64,000 bases of DNA, taken from NCBI GenBank assembly GCA_020881915.1, contig JAJFPB010000012.1, positions 434,001 to 498,000 of the forward strand, in the 5' to 3' direction. The DNA is from Paramyrothecium sp. XJ0827. Taxonomy: Eukaryota > Ascomycota > Sordariomycetes > Hypocreales > Stachybotryaceae. Positions 1 to 11,507 of this stretch are shown piece after piece (within the stretch, counting starts at the first letter, position 1; each line of letters starts with the position of its first letter). The notes below the pieces were generated by a model that was not told the DNA's origin, did no database searches, and was given only the letters and a program-made list of their open reading frames with translations. Position numbers and translations under genes: made by a program.

Positions 1-937
1 GTCCCAAATCTTGTCTTCAGACACCATTGCGCTACGAGCTTGTGATACAGGAGCTATGGAGATATACTACTACAATCAGTTTGTCAGCAAACTGTGCCAG
101 GACCACGTGCAGTGATTGTCGTTCCTAGAAAGGCCCAATGGAGAGGTGAATAGTGTGCATCTCAGAGCACAGCGTCCTTATCTTCCAGTTGACCGCGATA
201 CTGACCTTCGCGTGGACCCTCTGTTACCTTTCGTCAAAAGCCAGCTTCACCGCAACACTTCCGCTATACGTGCTTGGAGCAATCTGGTATAGTCGATGCC
301 CTGTGTAGCCACAAGAGTGCAAGGTCAAGAAAGCGGGACACGTCCAGACCGGCAGCGTGGCTCCGTGAGGTCGCCGGGCTGTTTGTGCTTTTGAAGCCGA
401 AGATTCAACTGAAAGTTCGCGGTACCAAGTTGCAATGATAGTTAGCGGCTGATACGTCGTGCTCCGAGCCGGTCCACTTCCACACTTTGGAGCTGCCCTT
501 GGAGGCCATGTCGTTGATGTATTGCCTCAAGTCCGCCTCAGGACGCAGCGAATTTGGTTCAAAGTCGTAGAAATAGTCGTTTTTGTCTTGTAACCATTCC
601 GCGTACACAGGAGCGAGTATGTCTTTGAGCTTGTTCCGTTCTGGCCCTGCCGGCACGTCCGCCAATCTTACCAGGAGTATGGGTCGGAAGTCACCATTAA
701 CTGTGATGATGTAAGTCTCGCTCCCACAGCAAAGCGCTGTTGGCGCGGTGGCTGTGATAAGCGTATGCTTTCAAGTTCTCCCCTGAAGCACGGTGAAAGA
801 GACAGACGAGAAGATCATTTTCCAACACCTGCATGAAATAACACCTCCCGGACTCTAGCTAGGACCTTGTGACTTAAGTGTGCTTCGCCCTTTAGCAACT
901 ATGCTTTTATGCTAGAAGGCTACTCCACTCAGGGTCT
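1..937. other. No recognised gene; one coding-like fragment inside
   Basis: No intact gene is recognised. The minus strand at 405-665 has an 86-residue open frame that begins with TTG, not ATG. Its middle part (key residues DYFYDFEPN and VWKWTGSEHD) has protein-like composition and a fairly GC-rich third position. It could be the last exon of a decayed gene. No family is recognised. Confidence 0.4.
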
Positions 938-1233
938 GTGGATGATGGGTCTGCTGCTTTTGCCTTCCGCGAGGAAAACCTCTTAATCTCTCCTCTTATT
1001 AGCTACGCTGAAGAAGGGCCTGCTCTCGATAAGAGAGTTCCTAAGCTTGGGTTGAAGCTTCGCCAGATTATGCATGAGGCTACGGGCCGTGATAAATTGC
1101 ACGCCTACGTCAACGACGCCTTCGGACACGAGGATCCAAAGGCTTGGTAGGGACAGGATAAGTGCGCCAGAATAAGCTAAAGGATTTTGAGAAGCATGAT
1201 CGTAAGAGTTGCTTTGGCTTCTATGCGCCCCCT
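938..1233 (+). pseudogene. Relic of the C-terminus of a berberine-bridge-type FAD-linked oxidase
   Basis: The translation starts near ENLLISPLISYAEEGPAL and continues through YVNDAFGHEDPKAW. This matches the substrate-domain and BBE C-terminal pattern of secreted fungal FAD-linked oxidases, where YVNY..GDE..WYG is followed by WRQ.KL..LK..YDP...F.FYAP. After AW the expected tyrosine codon is TAG (1148-1150). A single base is then missing in the WRQ codons, and the sequence resumes one frame over with RQNKLKDF and ends in SCFGFYAPP. The FAD-binding N-terminal two thirds are not visible upstream. Intact members of this family oxidise alcohols, sugars or secondary metabolites using bicovalently bound FAD. 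This copy is dead: 5'-truncated, one stop, one frameshift. Family assignment rests on remembered motif spacing. Confidence 0.6.
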
Positions 1234-1333
1234 ATTTCGATCATTATTATAAGGGAATGTATAGAGACACTACTAAATCGTTTGTTTAAACATTATCATA
1301 TTTCAAAAGTGGATATATTTATGTTTGACTATC

Positions 1334-2286
1334 TTATGTGGAAGTTGGGGGCTGGTACCCGCGGAACATTTCGCATGGAAGGTAGTTGTTCTCGATGAAG
1401 GCCGTACTGACCTGAAAGCCAGCCACATTGGGAAATTTTACATCGCACTGAAATGGGCCCAAATTTGAGCTAACAGTGCCGCGTACCGGGACAGGTTGGA
1501 ATGGGGCTTGAGTCAACGACGTGTTGAAGAGACGTATCTGCTGGTCACAACTGGAGCCGTCTGCGAAGCTAGGCTGGTTGATGATTCTGTCAAATAGTGA
1601 AATGGGGTAAGGGATGGGCTTATTCGCATGGGCTCGCCGCATCGAGAGAGAAATGAATTTGCTGTCAGAAGACCCGTTGAAATATGTTCCGCCGTTAGGT
1701 AGACGGGTGTATGCGTCGCATGGCGGGTGGAAGGTAGATGGATGGACTTCCGTCCCATACGCCTCGGAGCCTTGGATAGCTGCAGGATTGTCCGCAGATA
1801 TCATCTGCTCAGGGGCCCATCGAAACGACGAGCTACCATCACCTAGGATGTCTAAGAATGGAAACTCGAAACCAGCTCTCTGTGGTACAGTCTGTCAGTA
1901 GCTTGGTCGAAAGACCTGCCTGTGATGGGTTTGCTTACCGTGAAGTCGGGAATGGAGAAGTTCTGAAACCGAATATCATGGTCATGGGCGGCTTGAAGCA
2001 GTGCAGGGTACATGTCGACCGGAAAATCTGGCATCAAGGCGCGATATGCATTCACTAGGATCGCATACTGTGGTGGGATGATCTTGCGTGCCATTGCTAT
2101 GGGAATGGGGATGATGGCCAGCGTAGTGTTCAAGGCGCCGGTGGCGTTATTTGGGTACTGGCTGAAGATTGGATTCGGCTGGTCTTGAGTAATGCAAACA
2201 TCCTGAGCGGCAGTCTGCAGATTGAAACTGGAAAACGCTAACAAAGCCACGAGTGATACTCGCGAGAGGTAGAGGGGGAGCGGCAT
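1334..2286 (-). CDS. Secreted protein of unknown function, two exons, 297 aa
   Basis: Exons are 2286-1939 and 1879-1334, separated by a 59 bp intron with a GTAAGC donor, in phase 0. The product starts with a clear secretion signal (MPLPLYLSRVSLVALLAFSS, cleavage probably after AAQ, residue about 28). Several Asn-X-Ser/Thr sites follow (NAT, NTT, NFS, NTS), so a glycosylated extracellular protein is likely. The N-terminal half (IPIPIAMARKIIPPQYAIL) faintly recalls the acetoacetate-decarboxylase-like fold of small secreted fungal proteins, but no catalytic lysine can be assigned. Cysteines in the second half may form disulphides. It lies alone between two decayed regions. The gene structure is firm; the function is unknown. 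Confidence 0.75.
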
Positions 2287-4521
2287 GTTGGACTGAATTG
2301 ACGGGATGTTGTTGATCGACTCCAGACTCGCTAATATGACGGTAGATAATACACGGATATGGTGGGTGGGGCTTCGTTAAATACCGCCTTATTGATGCCT
2401 TAGGCTTAAGTACAAGGGATCAATATAGGATCAATAATCAGCGAGCAAATCTCCCACTCAGACAAGGGGGCGTTTTTATGCTTGTCAGCCAGGGGGTTGG
2501 TGGCGACATGGCAGACCGAACAATCGCGGCACAGCGCTATATGGGCATTGTTACAACCAGCGGCAGAATGCCTAGAGGAAGGTTCCACTAGCGCTAAGCA
2601 GCTTAAAAGGGGGACAGCCTTATATGTATTTAGTATACCTTTAGCAGAGAAGATGATCCTCGACAAGCCGGGAGGGGCTGAAAAACAAGGATCTTACGCA
2701 CAAGATGATCCTTGCGGCTCAACAGGCATTACCCCGGAAATTTGGGTAATAAGATGGCTGGGAAGTGTCTGGGAGGAATGGCCCGATATTGCTCTACACA
2801 TCATTTCAGGTAGGCAATTCAAGTTGTGTAGATGTCTCCCGCGATCTTAACCCAAGAATATATAGCTGCTTCTTATCTTCTATACAGTCCTCGAAATATT
2901 GGCTCAGGCTAAAGGTTATTGGTCCTTATTAATTTCCGATCTTGGTGCACGTCAACCACAAGATAAGCCACCAATAACCGGAATCACCTCGCCTATTTTG
3001 CCAAAAAGGATGTCCTTGTTGGTGGCGTTTTTCCTGAAACCGCATCCTGGCATGTCTAGGCGTATGAATTCTCGCATGCAGAGGTCAATCAGCGAGGATT
3101 TTGACTGCGAACAGCTCTTGCGCTCGACGTTCTCATCCTCAATCAACCGCGTCGTCTCCTTGAATTACCGGAGACCTCGCAGTCCAGTTTTCAGCGGTTG
3201 CAGCTTTACTTCCGCCCCAAACTTGGGTTCGTCCGCTCGTCGGCCAATTATATAGTACCCCTTCCCCGCATCCTCATTTGTTCTGACCATCTCAAGTGGC
3301 TCACCCTCCATGGGTATGTAAGGGAGTGTATGCCCTCGCATTTCCTCGAAGATGAATGTAGTGCTAGCTATGTGAGTTATCTCGAGCTATATGCAATTGT
3401 ATTGACTTACTGACCAAATCTACGGGCAGATGAAGTTCAATCTTATCTGATACCTGATTAGGTGCCCACGCTTGGAGCGTTTTCGCTTTGCCTTGCCTGC
3501 TCGGGCTAGTATTCAGATTTGCTCACTAGGTGACCAGGGACTATCCCTGCATTATTTAGACTCGGAGACTAGACTATCCGAAATTAGGTTCAATGACTGG
3601 GATTGCCTTCAATTGCACGAGATCAGGCGAAGATGCTCTACTTCTGCAGCTCTGCATTGATCTAGAAGAAATGGGAAATTTTTAGCTTGGCACACGAGCG
3701 CGACAAAACGAAGACATGATTGCGAAGTCGACCCCGTGGGAAGAATGGTGCAAAACGAAGAATGCAGATTCCCCCATGGGCTATTTCCGCTCCCTTCCTC
3801 TGAGCTGCCAATCGATAGGGAATAAAAACATGGTTCTTAGGGGTATTAGAGGTAGTCAGAAGGTACCGAGGCAGTGGACAGGGTTTGTCCAAGACCATTG
3901 AGGAGACTGTTAAATCACAGGGATTTGGGCTTTTTTGCGCCTGCACATTCTTTCTTCAGCCACTGTTGCACTATTGCACCATGAGCTGGAGGGTGAGGCA
4001 AATGAGGCAAGTAGAACGACCAGTAATAAAGTCGTTATCCAAATGCGCCATGACTACGTGCAGCTAATGCTGCTTCTGGAAAGAAGTCGAAGAAAATTTC
4101 AAGATCGTGTGTCCCGGGGATGCATTGCCATTGCCTGTGTTACTGATCTTATTACTGGCTTTTTCGTGGACTCTTTGTTAACGTCCGTGAAGAGCAAGGT
4201 TACTTGCATGCTTCCGCTGTGTATGCTTAAAGCTAATTGGCATAAGTGACTATTATTTTTTGACTTGATCTCAAAAGTTGATTCGTGAAGTAAGCTTTTT
4301 CATATGAAAACAAGCATCAATCGAGGCGAGCATCCATCGCATGGCTTCTGAAAGCCCTGTAGCCATGAAACTGGAAGGATAAGAAAGCGTGATATATCCA
4401 TATAGGCGGAGTGGTTCTGTGAGGTCGACCAGGCTACAGGAGCTAGCACTGCCCATTCATTCCATCTTTGTGTGTTCTGTGACGTCAGTTACTTTAGCAC
4501 TGTCCTCTAACTAGATGACCC
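2287..4521. other. Gene-poor stretch, 2.2 kb
   Basis: Only short open frames without recognisable motifs or plausible splice structures are seen on either strand. The first 100 bases are the promoter of the secreted-protein gene. No transposon ends, inverted repeats or RNA genes were recognised. Confidence 0.5.
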
Positions 4522-4815
4522 TCACTCTGCCTCCCATGAACACGTTAACCTCAGAGTAACCTGGGTTGTCAGGACTGTGGTCCTTTGGCCCCCTTGTAAT
4601 CTAGCAACTTCTGGCTGTACTTCAAACCGATCGAGAATCTCCGAAGACTTTAGCGGTTCCAGCGTCTCCACGGAGAAATGGTCATGAGGAGAAGCGGGGG
4701 ACGGGTAGTCCGCAGCGGGTCCGTCTGGTGCGGTCCAGAATGACCTACGGATCAATGGAGGCCAAAGGCAGGGGACAAGAACAAATAGGCATCCTCTAGT
4801 AGAGTGGAGTGTCAC
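4522..4815 (-). pseudogene. Possible fragment of an aminoglycoside-phosphotransferase-like (TIGR02569-type) protein
   Basis: The minus-strand frame contains EILDRFEVQPEVARLQGGQR followed by TTVLTTQVTLR. This resembles the N-terminal lobe of TIGR02569-like phosphotransferases, where a helix ending in RFG is followed by a glycine-rich L.GGQ.TT..VGDVVLK segment. The frame continues for only seven residues after that strand. The kinase catalytic loop is not found in the neighbouring DNA. It reads as an N-terminal piece left by deletion. Chance similarity is possible because the matching segment is only about 40 residues. Confidence 0.35.
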
Positions 4816-5753
4816 GTTTTGCTGGAAAACCGGTGCTCACAATATTAGAAGCCTGTCTTTGCAAAGCGAGCAGGGCTAGGGCTAGATTACCAGACCGGCA
4901 CAAGACGGGTAAATCTTATCTGATCTGGAGATAATGGCGCTACTGCCCTGTTTTCTGCTGCTACATACTGATTATCTTATCTGATCCCGGAGATCACCGG
5001 CTTTCTTGCTAGAATCGTACGAAAAACCTCGTAAACCCCACTTGTATCCTGCTTTGCTGCAGGGTATTGCTTGACACTTACCCGAATTAGCAAGAAATTG
5101 CCTAGTCGGCATGAGTCCGAGAGGGATTTAATAATCCATCTGCACCCGCGCTTTTGTAAAATCATGGGCGTCTTCAGCTTTGAACTAGCGGCTACTAATG
5201 ACAACTTTGAGCGCTGCGTACTCTGTGTAGAGCCTGCAGCAGGAAAGGCACGAAGCTTGAGAGACTCAACACGCAGTCAATAACCTCAAATTATTCACCG
5301 TCTGGCGTCCAAAAGCGGCAGTTGGGGGACCTGACATTTGAGCAGCAGTTGCAGTCACTTTTCAACAACGTAGAAGAGAAGTTTTGTGTTTCTACTGTAG
5401 GATTCGTAGTCCTCGCTACAATAATATGTCTATCAAACTCCGGTCATTGGTCTCACTAAAATTGCTGGAGTAAGCTTTCCTATTCGGGCATGACCACCAC
5501 CTCGTAGATCAACGTAGCTTATCGAACCAGCCGGGGTGAGGGTGGAGGAGCAGGCGGGGTCGTGTATCCGAGGTTTTCGTGGCCTTTCCTTTCTTGCTCT
5601 TCTTTTTATTTATTTTTTCGGGCTCCTTGTTGGCGCGCTGTTCTTGGTCCTCCCAGTTGCTTCCCTCGACTCCCGCGACACAAGTTCTGTGGTCACGCGC
5701 TATTGGACGTGAGGTTTACTGGATTTCCTTCGAAACCACCCGAGAAAGGAGCC
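4816..5753. other. Intergenic; upstream region of the P450 gene
   Basis: No gene seen. The last 200 bases have long pyrimidine stretches (5575-5640) typical of fungal promoters or 5' leaders ahead of the P450 start codon. Confidence 0.5.
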
Positions 5754-7716
5754 ATGTTCCAGGCTATCTTGGCCTACTGGCCGGTGCTGGCCCTGGTCGC
5801 TATTCCACCTCTTGGGTTCTATCTCTTCCAGTTCTGGAGATACTATGGGATTGATATCAACGAATATTCCCATTTCCCCCAACCTCCGGTGGACAAGAAA
5901 AAAGGGCACTGGCCATGGATTGAGAAAGTGGCGCGCGCAGGCACGCTTGGCAGGTCTTGGAGTAAGTAGTGACTTCATTATGAGTCTAGATTGGGGTCTG
6001 CACACGTTCAATCGCTGAATATTGATGCACTGGCTATCAGACATCGTTATGTACGAACAGCTGAAGAAGCTCGGGTGCCCACCAGTCCTGTTGATTGACT
6101 GGCGGCCGATGCTTCCAGCTGCGGTATTATTCATATTCGATAACACTGTGGCCGAGCAAATCACCAGGCCGACAAAGTCGTATGGTACGAGCATGCCCAA
6201 AGATCCAATGATGCTTCAATTGGCGCCGTTGGTCGGCTTGCGATCTCTTGTCACTCTTGATGTATGCGACCACCTTGAGCGACTAGCACAGGCGTTTCAC
6301 TAACTAGACATGGTAGGGAGAGGAATGGAAAGGTCTTCGGAAGCGGATCCTGCCTGGTTTTCAACCTCAACACCTTTTGAATCTGACAGGAGTCATATTG
6401 GACAAGACCGAACTCTTCATACAGCATTTGGAGCGATATGCCGAATCTGGAGAGGAATTCAACATGGACGAACTAACCACGAATTTGACCTTTGACGTCA
6501 TCGGTAAGTGTTTAGATCTGCTCTCAATGCTTGGTACAATCTGAGCATGTTCTCACAGTATACAGGCATCGTCACATTTAACTTAGACTTGGATGCTCAG
6601 GTCCCGGGCAAACAAAGCCCGGTTTTGTCGACATACCGGGACTTACAGCAGGCTTTTGTAAAACGAGACAGAATCACGCCGTGGTTCTTGACTTATTTCA
6701 CACAAAATGAGCGACGCATTCGTAGCCTTGATAAGAAATTGGACAAAGTCCTCAAGGAGACAATTCTGGAGCAACATTCTGCAGCCAGTCGAGACGACGA
6801 GAACAGTGCTCGTAGCGTCATGGCGCTGAGCTTGACGGGCATCGATGAGCTCACGCCCGACATACTTCAGCAGACTAGCGACACATGCCGAGGCTTTTTG
6901 TTTGCAGGGCACGACACTACAAGTATCCTGCTGCAGTGGACCTTTTACGAGCTTAGCCGTCGGCCTGCCGCACTCCAGGCTCTCAAGGATGAGCTTGAAG
7001 AAGTCTTTGGTCCCGACTCCAGCCCATCAGCCGTCATCACGCAATTGCGAAGCCCCGAGAATGGTCAACTTATGAGCCGCTTGAAATGTCTGTGACCACC
7101 TCCTAAACGACATTGTTTGATACTGACATGTCATTGTAGACACCGATGCGGTTGTCAAGGAGACCTTGAGGCTCCATCCACCAGGCACAACAGCAAGGCA
7201 AGTACCTAAAGGATCGGGGGTATTCCTTACCATGCCGAATGGCCAAAGGCTGAACGTTGACGGAATCATCCTAAGCCCTGTCGCTCTAATCATCCAGAGA
7301 GACCGAAAGGTCTATGGCGAGACTGCTGACGAGTTCATGCCGGAGAGGTGGCTCAGCCCCGAAGCCGCAAACATCCCAGAAAGCTCGTGGAGGCCCTACG
7401 AGAGGGGCCCGAGACGCTGCACCGGATTCGAACTGGCGAACATGGAGGCAAGAATTATTTTGGCTTGTGTGTCGAGACACTTTGACTTTATCAAAACGGG
7501 TCTTGGCGAGCTGGAGCTGAACGAGAAGGGTCTGCCCATCTTGGACGAGAAGGGTTACTACAAGACCAAGTCTACTCTATATACGGTAAGTGGCTGTCCA
7601 TGCATATCATTGAGACATGAATTATTAACGCGTATTTCGCTCTTCGCGATTAGACCGATCAAGTTACTTGCAAGGTGGTTGATGGCACGAAAATGAAAGT
7701 TAGAATCAGCAAGTGA
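5754..7716 (+). CDS. Cytochrome P450 monooxygenase, six exons, 548 aa
   Basis: Exons are 5754-5961, 6041-6261, 6317-6503, 6566-7087, 7140-7585 and 7654-7716, and all phases agree. Residues 5-25 form an N-terminal membrane anchor (AYWPVLALVAIPPLGFYLFQ) that would hold the enzyme on the ER. The I-helix oxygen-binding motif is AGHDTT. The ExxR motif is in KETLRLHPP (about residues 386-394). The heme loop is YERGPRRCTG with the cysteine ligand near residue 473; Tyr replaces the usual Phe at the first position. Length is normal for fungal P450s. The donor after exon 4 (GTCTGT) is weak, but it is the only one that gives the expected Y-T-D-A-V sequence. It probably hydroxylates or epoxidises a lipid or secondary metabolite. 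It lies 5 kb from the main cluster, so membership is open. The CYP family is not assigned. Confidence 0.93.
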
Positions 7717-8800
7717 GGGTTGTCATGGAGGCGCAGAGACTGGGGTTGTCGCTATATATGTGAGAGAAAGAGTTATGGAACTCGCTCTATATCCTCGTCT
7801 ATATCAAGATCCTACAAGGTGGCACGGATTACCAAGGCATACTTCACACAGCCAACCTGAGAGTCCGACTTAGAAACTACCTTGAACTGACGACGGTCAA
7901 GATGATCGGCCAGGTGATTGGTCAGATGATAAAATCAAGATAATTCCTTGAAGGGAAACTGCCAGCCGGGCATTTTGGGCCTTTGGACGTCCTGATTTGA
8001 CAGCCCCAGCAATTAACACGATGTGGAGGAAATGATAGAGACCGTTGCGAATAGTGAAAGGGGTTACAACATGTCCGCGCTAAGCAGAAGCTGTGCCGCT
8101 ATTGCCTGTGAGCGCTTTGGGTCTTCATCGAAGCCTTTTTCGTTTCATAATAGTTTGTAGACGTTCGCCAGGTGCCCTTAACATGCCCGTGTTGGTATCG
8201 GCCAGCGGCAAGATTGTCACGTTGGAAAGAGTCTTGTCTGCAGCCGTTTCCAAACCTTTTGGAAAGTGGCGCTGGTTGCTCGCCAACTGTGCAGTCGTGC
8301 ATACTTGCAAATACTCCACTGGTAATTTGATCGGTCAATGAGTGCTCAAGCTGATGGACATATGCCTTGCAACGTGCGCGCAGCGATGCAAGATGCCAGA
8401 TGGGAAGGGGGTGCATGCGTCTACTGCAAGTTCGTCATGTGCCGAGATGCTCCCAAAACGAAACTTCCCCGCTGAAACTTCCAAGACGAAACTTGCTCCA
8501 AGTTTCTACCCCGCCTTGAATGAACCATCCCTGTCAGATCCATGCTGCTCAGTAAATCTTCCCGATCCTACTCGCGTGCTTCGTTTCTCTCAATCTTCTA
8601 CCCGATCCTTCTTGAGTTGCGCTGCCACGTGGAGAGAAGCATTTCGTGTCAACTACAATAGCACCAAGTCACGCCCAACACAGGCATTTGTGCCTAACTT
8701 TTGCGATTGTTCGTTCGTGCCCTGAAAGCCCCGCATTTGCAAATTTCTATATGCAGGCTCTTGAAAGGCCTCACTAACAACATCTCCCGTAATCAGAACA
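7717..8800. other. Intergenic, no gene recognised
   Basis: Open frames here are short, start mostly at non-ATG codons and show no motifs. A C/A-rich segment around 8440-8600 looks like promoter sequence for the small gene that follows. Confidence 0.45.
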
Positions 8801-8801
8801 G

Positions 8802-9221
8802 ACGACATATCTCACCCTGCGCTGCTCTGACAACGAGGCATTCGAGAACGACGCCTGCTAAGCACGAACGGCGGCAACCCCCTGATCCTTCGTACTGGGA
8901 GTTACATTCTTTACGGATTAGTCCCGATGGTACGTTTGGAAGGCCACATATGCAACAGACTCACATCTGACGAGACTTTAGCCTTTTGAGCCGTCGGCTC
9001 TCACCAAAGATGATGCATTCTTCAAGGATGCCCACAGAGGAGGCGCCGCCTTCAAGGGCGGAGGGCAAATGATATACGGGAAGGGGTGCACCATCAAGGT
9101 ATACAAGACTGGAGAAGAATGGAAGCCGATCCAAGAAATCAAGGAGAAAACAGACGGTGAATCATTTTTGGCCAAAGGCATAAGTATCTTGTGCGACGAG
9201 GGGCTGGCGAAAGAAGTATAA
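8802..9221 (+). CDS. Small unrecognised gene, 5' end unresolved, possible frameshift
   Basis: A solid last exon runs from 8982 to the TAA at 9219-9221. It encodes 79 residues, including KDDAFFKD, GGGQMIYGKGCTIKVYKTG and a C-terminal LAKEV. It splices in phase 0 across a 52 bp intron (donor GTACGT at 8930, acceptor TTTAG ending at 8981) to an exon ending in ILRTGSYILYGLVPM. Upstream of about 8868 the frame breaks. A neighbouring frame from 8802 (TTYLTLRCSDNEAFENDAC), preceded by a good acceptor (CTAAC...CAG), would join with a one-base shift. Either the gene is mutated or a small exon is missed. No start codon can be placed. No family is recognised. Its stop codon abuts the stop of the convergent gene. 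Confidence 0.45.
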
Positions 9222-10317
9222 TCAGGCCGTGCTTGGACTTGACTGCATACCGAGCTTGTTCTTGAGCTCGAATGCACACCACTCTCCCAGGAAAATAGCA
9301 ATTTTACCACCTTCCTTTTCTTGAATCGGTATCGTCATCGACACACCATCCGTATCATCGCGTATCTCTGCTGCTTCGCGTTGGTGGATGGGAGAGGCCA
9401 AGAAGCCAGCATTTGTCTGGTGCCCAAATAGGACCGAGACCATGTCTCGTTGGCAAGATCGAAGTTTGATCGATGGATCAGGTTCGATCTTGCTCCCATT
9501 TGGGTAACGAATGTATCTCACCCCATCCTTGACTTCTATCTCCACCCCGCATAATTTCCTTGCATAGTATACTATCTTCTCTTTCACGATTCCAACTTCC
9601 ATGACGCAACCAAAATGGTCTCGTATCTCCCCTTTCTGAGCAAATAAAGTAATGTCAGCCACTAAGGTGCCGATTTCTCGTGAATGTGGTATTCTTTGTA
9701 TTGAGTGAAAGAAATCGAGAGGGAATAAAGATCTGGCAGCCTGCAAAGAGGCGTCAACGAGCACGTCGTCTTTACGAATGACGTTGTTGCCTTGCAAGGA
9801 GCGTCCGGGGCTGCGGTTGTTCGTGCTTACATCGACCGGCGGTGCAGCCGGGGTGGGCAAAGATGTTGAAGTACTAGTGTTTGCGGTGCCTTGAGATTAT
9901 TAGGGACAGATTGAGTGTGGTAGATTGGACCAACATACGACGGCGCTTGGTACTTATCCTCGGATCATTGCCTTCATCAATCTGTGTTCCTCGCTGTTGG
10001 GCGATTTCCATTGCAGCATTGAGCTGCCTTGCAAAGGCACGCTGGCGTTCGATAGGCCGTGCACTGAACTCATCGAGGAAACGTGTCAACTCTCCAAGGC
10101 CCTCGTACCCGTGTTCCGAGCCTGCGCCTTTCTTCACAGCGAAATAAGCACGCCAAGCTAGTTCTCCTCCACTCAAAAAGACTTGATGCAAAGAGTTGAT
10201 ATCGGCGCCCTGTGCTTGTCGCAATGCCTTGCCGACTCCATATGGACCACGCCGGAACCTCCGCAGATAGTATTGGACCAACGAATCGATGTGTGGGTCG
10301 AGTACGATATCCTCCAT
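9222..10317 (-). CDS. Unrecognised protein, two exons, 348 aa
   Basis: Exons are 10317-9939 and 9889-9222; the 49 bp intron (GTATGT...CAAG) is phase 1 and restores the frame exactly. The ATG at 10317 (MEDIVLDPHIDS) is chosen because the longer open frame upstream begins only with TTG. The N-terminal half is helical and basic (VQYYLRRFRRGPYGVGKALR), with no signal peptide or membrane segment. A proline/serine-rich linker follows. The C-terminal half is a beta-rich segment (VEIEVKDGVRYIRYPNGSKI, SMTIPIQEKEGGKIAIFLGE). It is probably cytosolic or nuclear. I recognise no domain. The gene is tail to tail with the small gene at 8802-9221 and has no spacer between the two stop codons. Confidence 0.75.
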
Positions 10318-11507
10318 TAGGGTGGGCACCCCGGACAGTGAAGGTAAAGTAAGGAAACAATGAGGGGAAATTTGTAGGGGCAAGTGTATGGGGGAAGTGT
10401 ATGGGGAAGTTTGGGAGAGGAAGTTTGGAGAGAGCTCACCTTATATGTGACTCTCCACCTGCACCGACCCCTCATTCAAGCCCCTTTCGGGATACAAGAA
10501 ATCCTGCTCGCATGACTTATTGGAGGTGACAGCCCGAATCCGAGTTGAGAAATTTCATTTGTGATAAAGAGAACAAGGAAATATCACATCGTCTTCTAGA
10601 TGGCCCGGCTGAGTGGGCAGCCACTGCATTCGAAGGTGTTCGAGTATAGACAGTTATCTGCAAAAAGGTGCTTTGCACCGTTTTTCCGATATGCGCTCAC
10701 AACAACGAGCCTGTACAGGCAGGCTCCGCAGACAATGCAGTCTGGCAGATCACCAAACAGTGCAAATTTCGAGTCAACAGAAAGTATCTGAACATGCAAC
10801 TCCCAGTCAGCTGAATGCCAAGAAGCTCCAATAGATGTAGAGGTGTGGGAACATGAGCTGTGCACTGGAACATAACTTGCAGCCCGCAAAAACGTGCCAA
10901 GCAAGACTAGATTTGCCTCACCAACATCTCACGTTGCATGATTTATCATTTTACAATGACTAGATACTGAACACACTTTCGTATGATGGAGTGAGAGGGA
11001 GCGGAGCTCTATTCCCAGATATAAAAACACACCATTCCTCCGCCCATGCCCAGGGCTTCAAGCAACCACCAAGTATCGCAGCAGCCTGTATTCAGGACAT
11101 TACGAGCGTCAGTAAATTTTTTTCAATATTTATTCTTTATGAGTTTACCCAAAGTCTTACAAGTGGTCAGGTACCCGCGGCCCTATTATTCAACATGTGC
11201 CAGCGTCTGGTGACCAAAAAGAAATACAAGGGTGGATGTTTCTGGAAAACCGACTACATTGTCAGCCCTGGAGATTGTTCTCGATTCAAAACGACGTTGA
11301 GTCACTGCGCAAACCCAACAGACAAGGAGATGGGCTCGACTACTACTAGACAGCCATGCCCCAGGCACTCGGACGAAGGTTATAGCCAGATTTGAGTTAG
11401 GTCGGAAACGCTGAGTGGAGAGCAGTGGGAAGTCACATCTCCTGAAGGGCAAGATTGTAAACAATAGTGTGAACATGAGATTGTTAATACCATGACGCAT
11501 ACGTGCA
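10318..11507. other. Intergenic, 1.2 kb, no gene recognised
   Basis: The upstream region of the 348-aa gene lies at 10318-10500 with C/T-rich tracts. Frames at 10596-10904 and 10991-11395 have no motif and no convincing splice partners, and the former overlaps ORFs on the other strand. The last 100 bases are the 3' flank of the kinase-like gene. Confidence 0.45.

Noticed and set aside
2406..2850. Overlapping frames on both strands suggesting a transposon fragment
   Set aside because: No terminal repeats, target-site duplication or transposase motif could be found.
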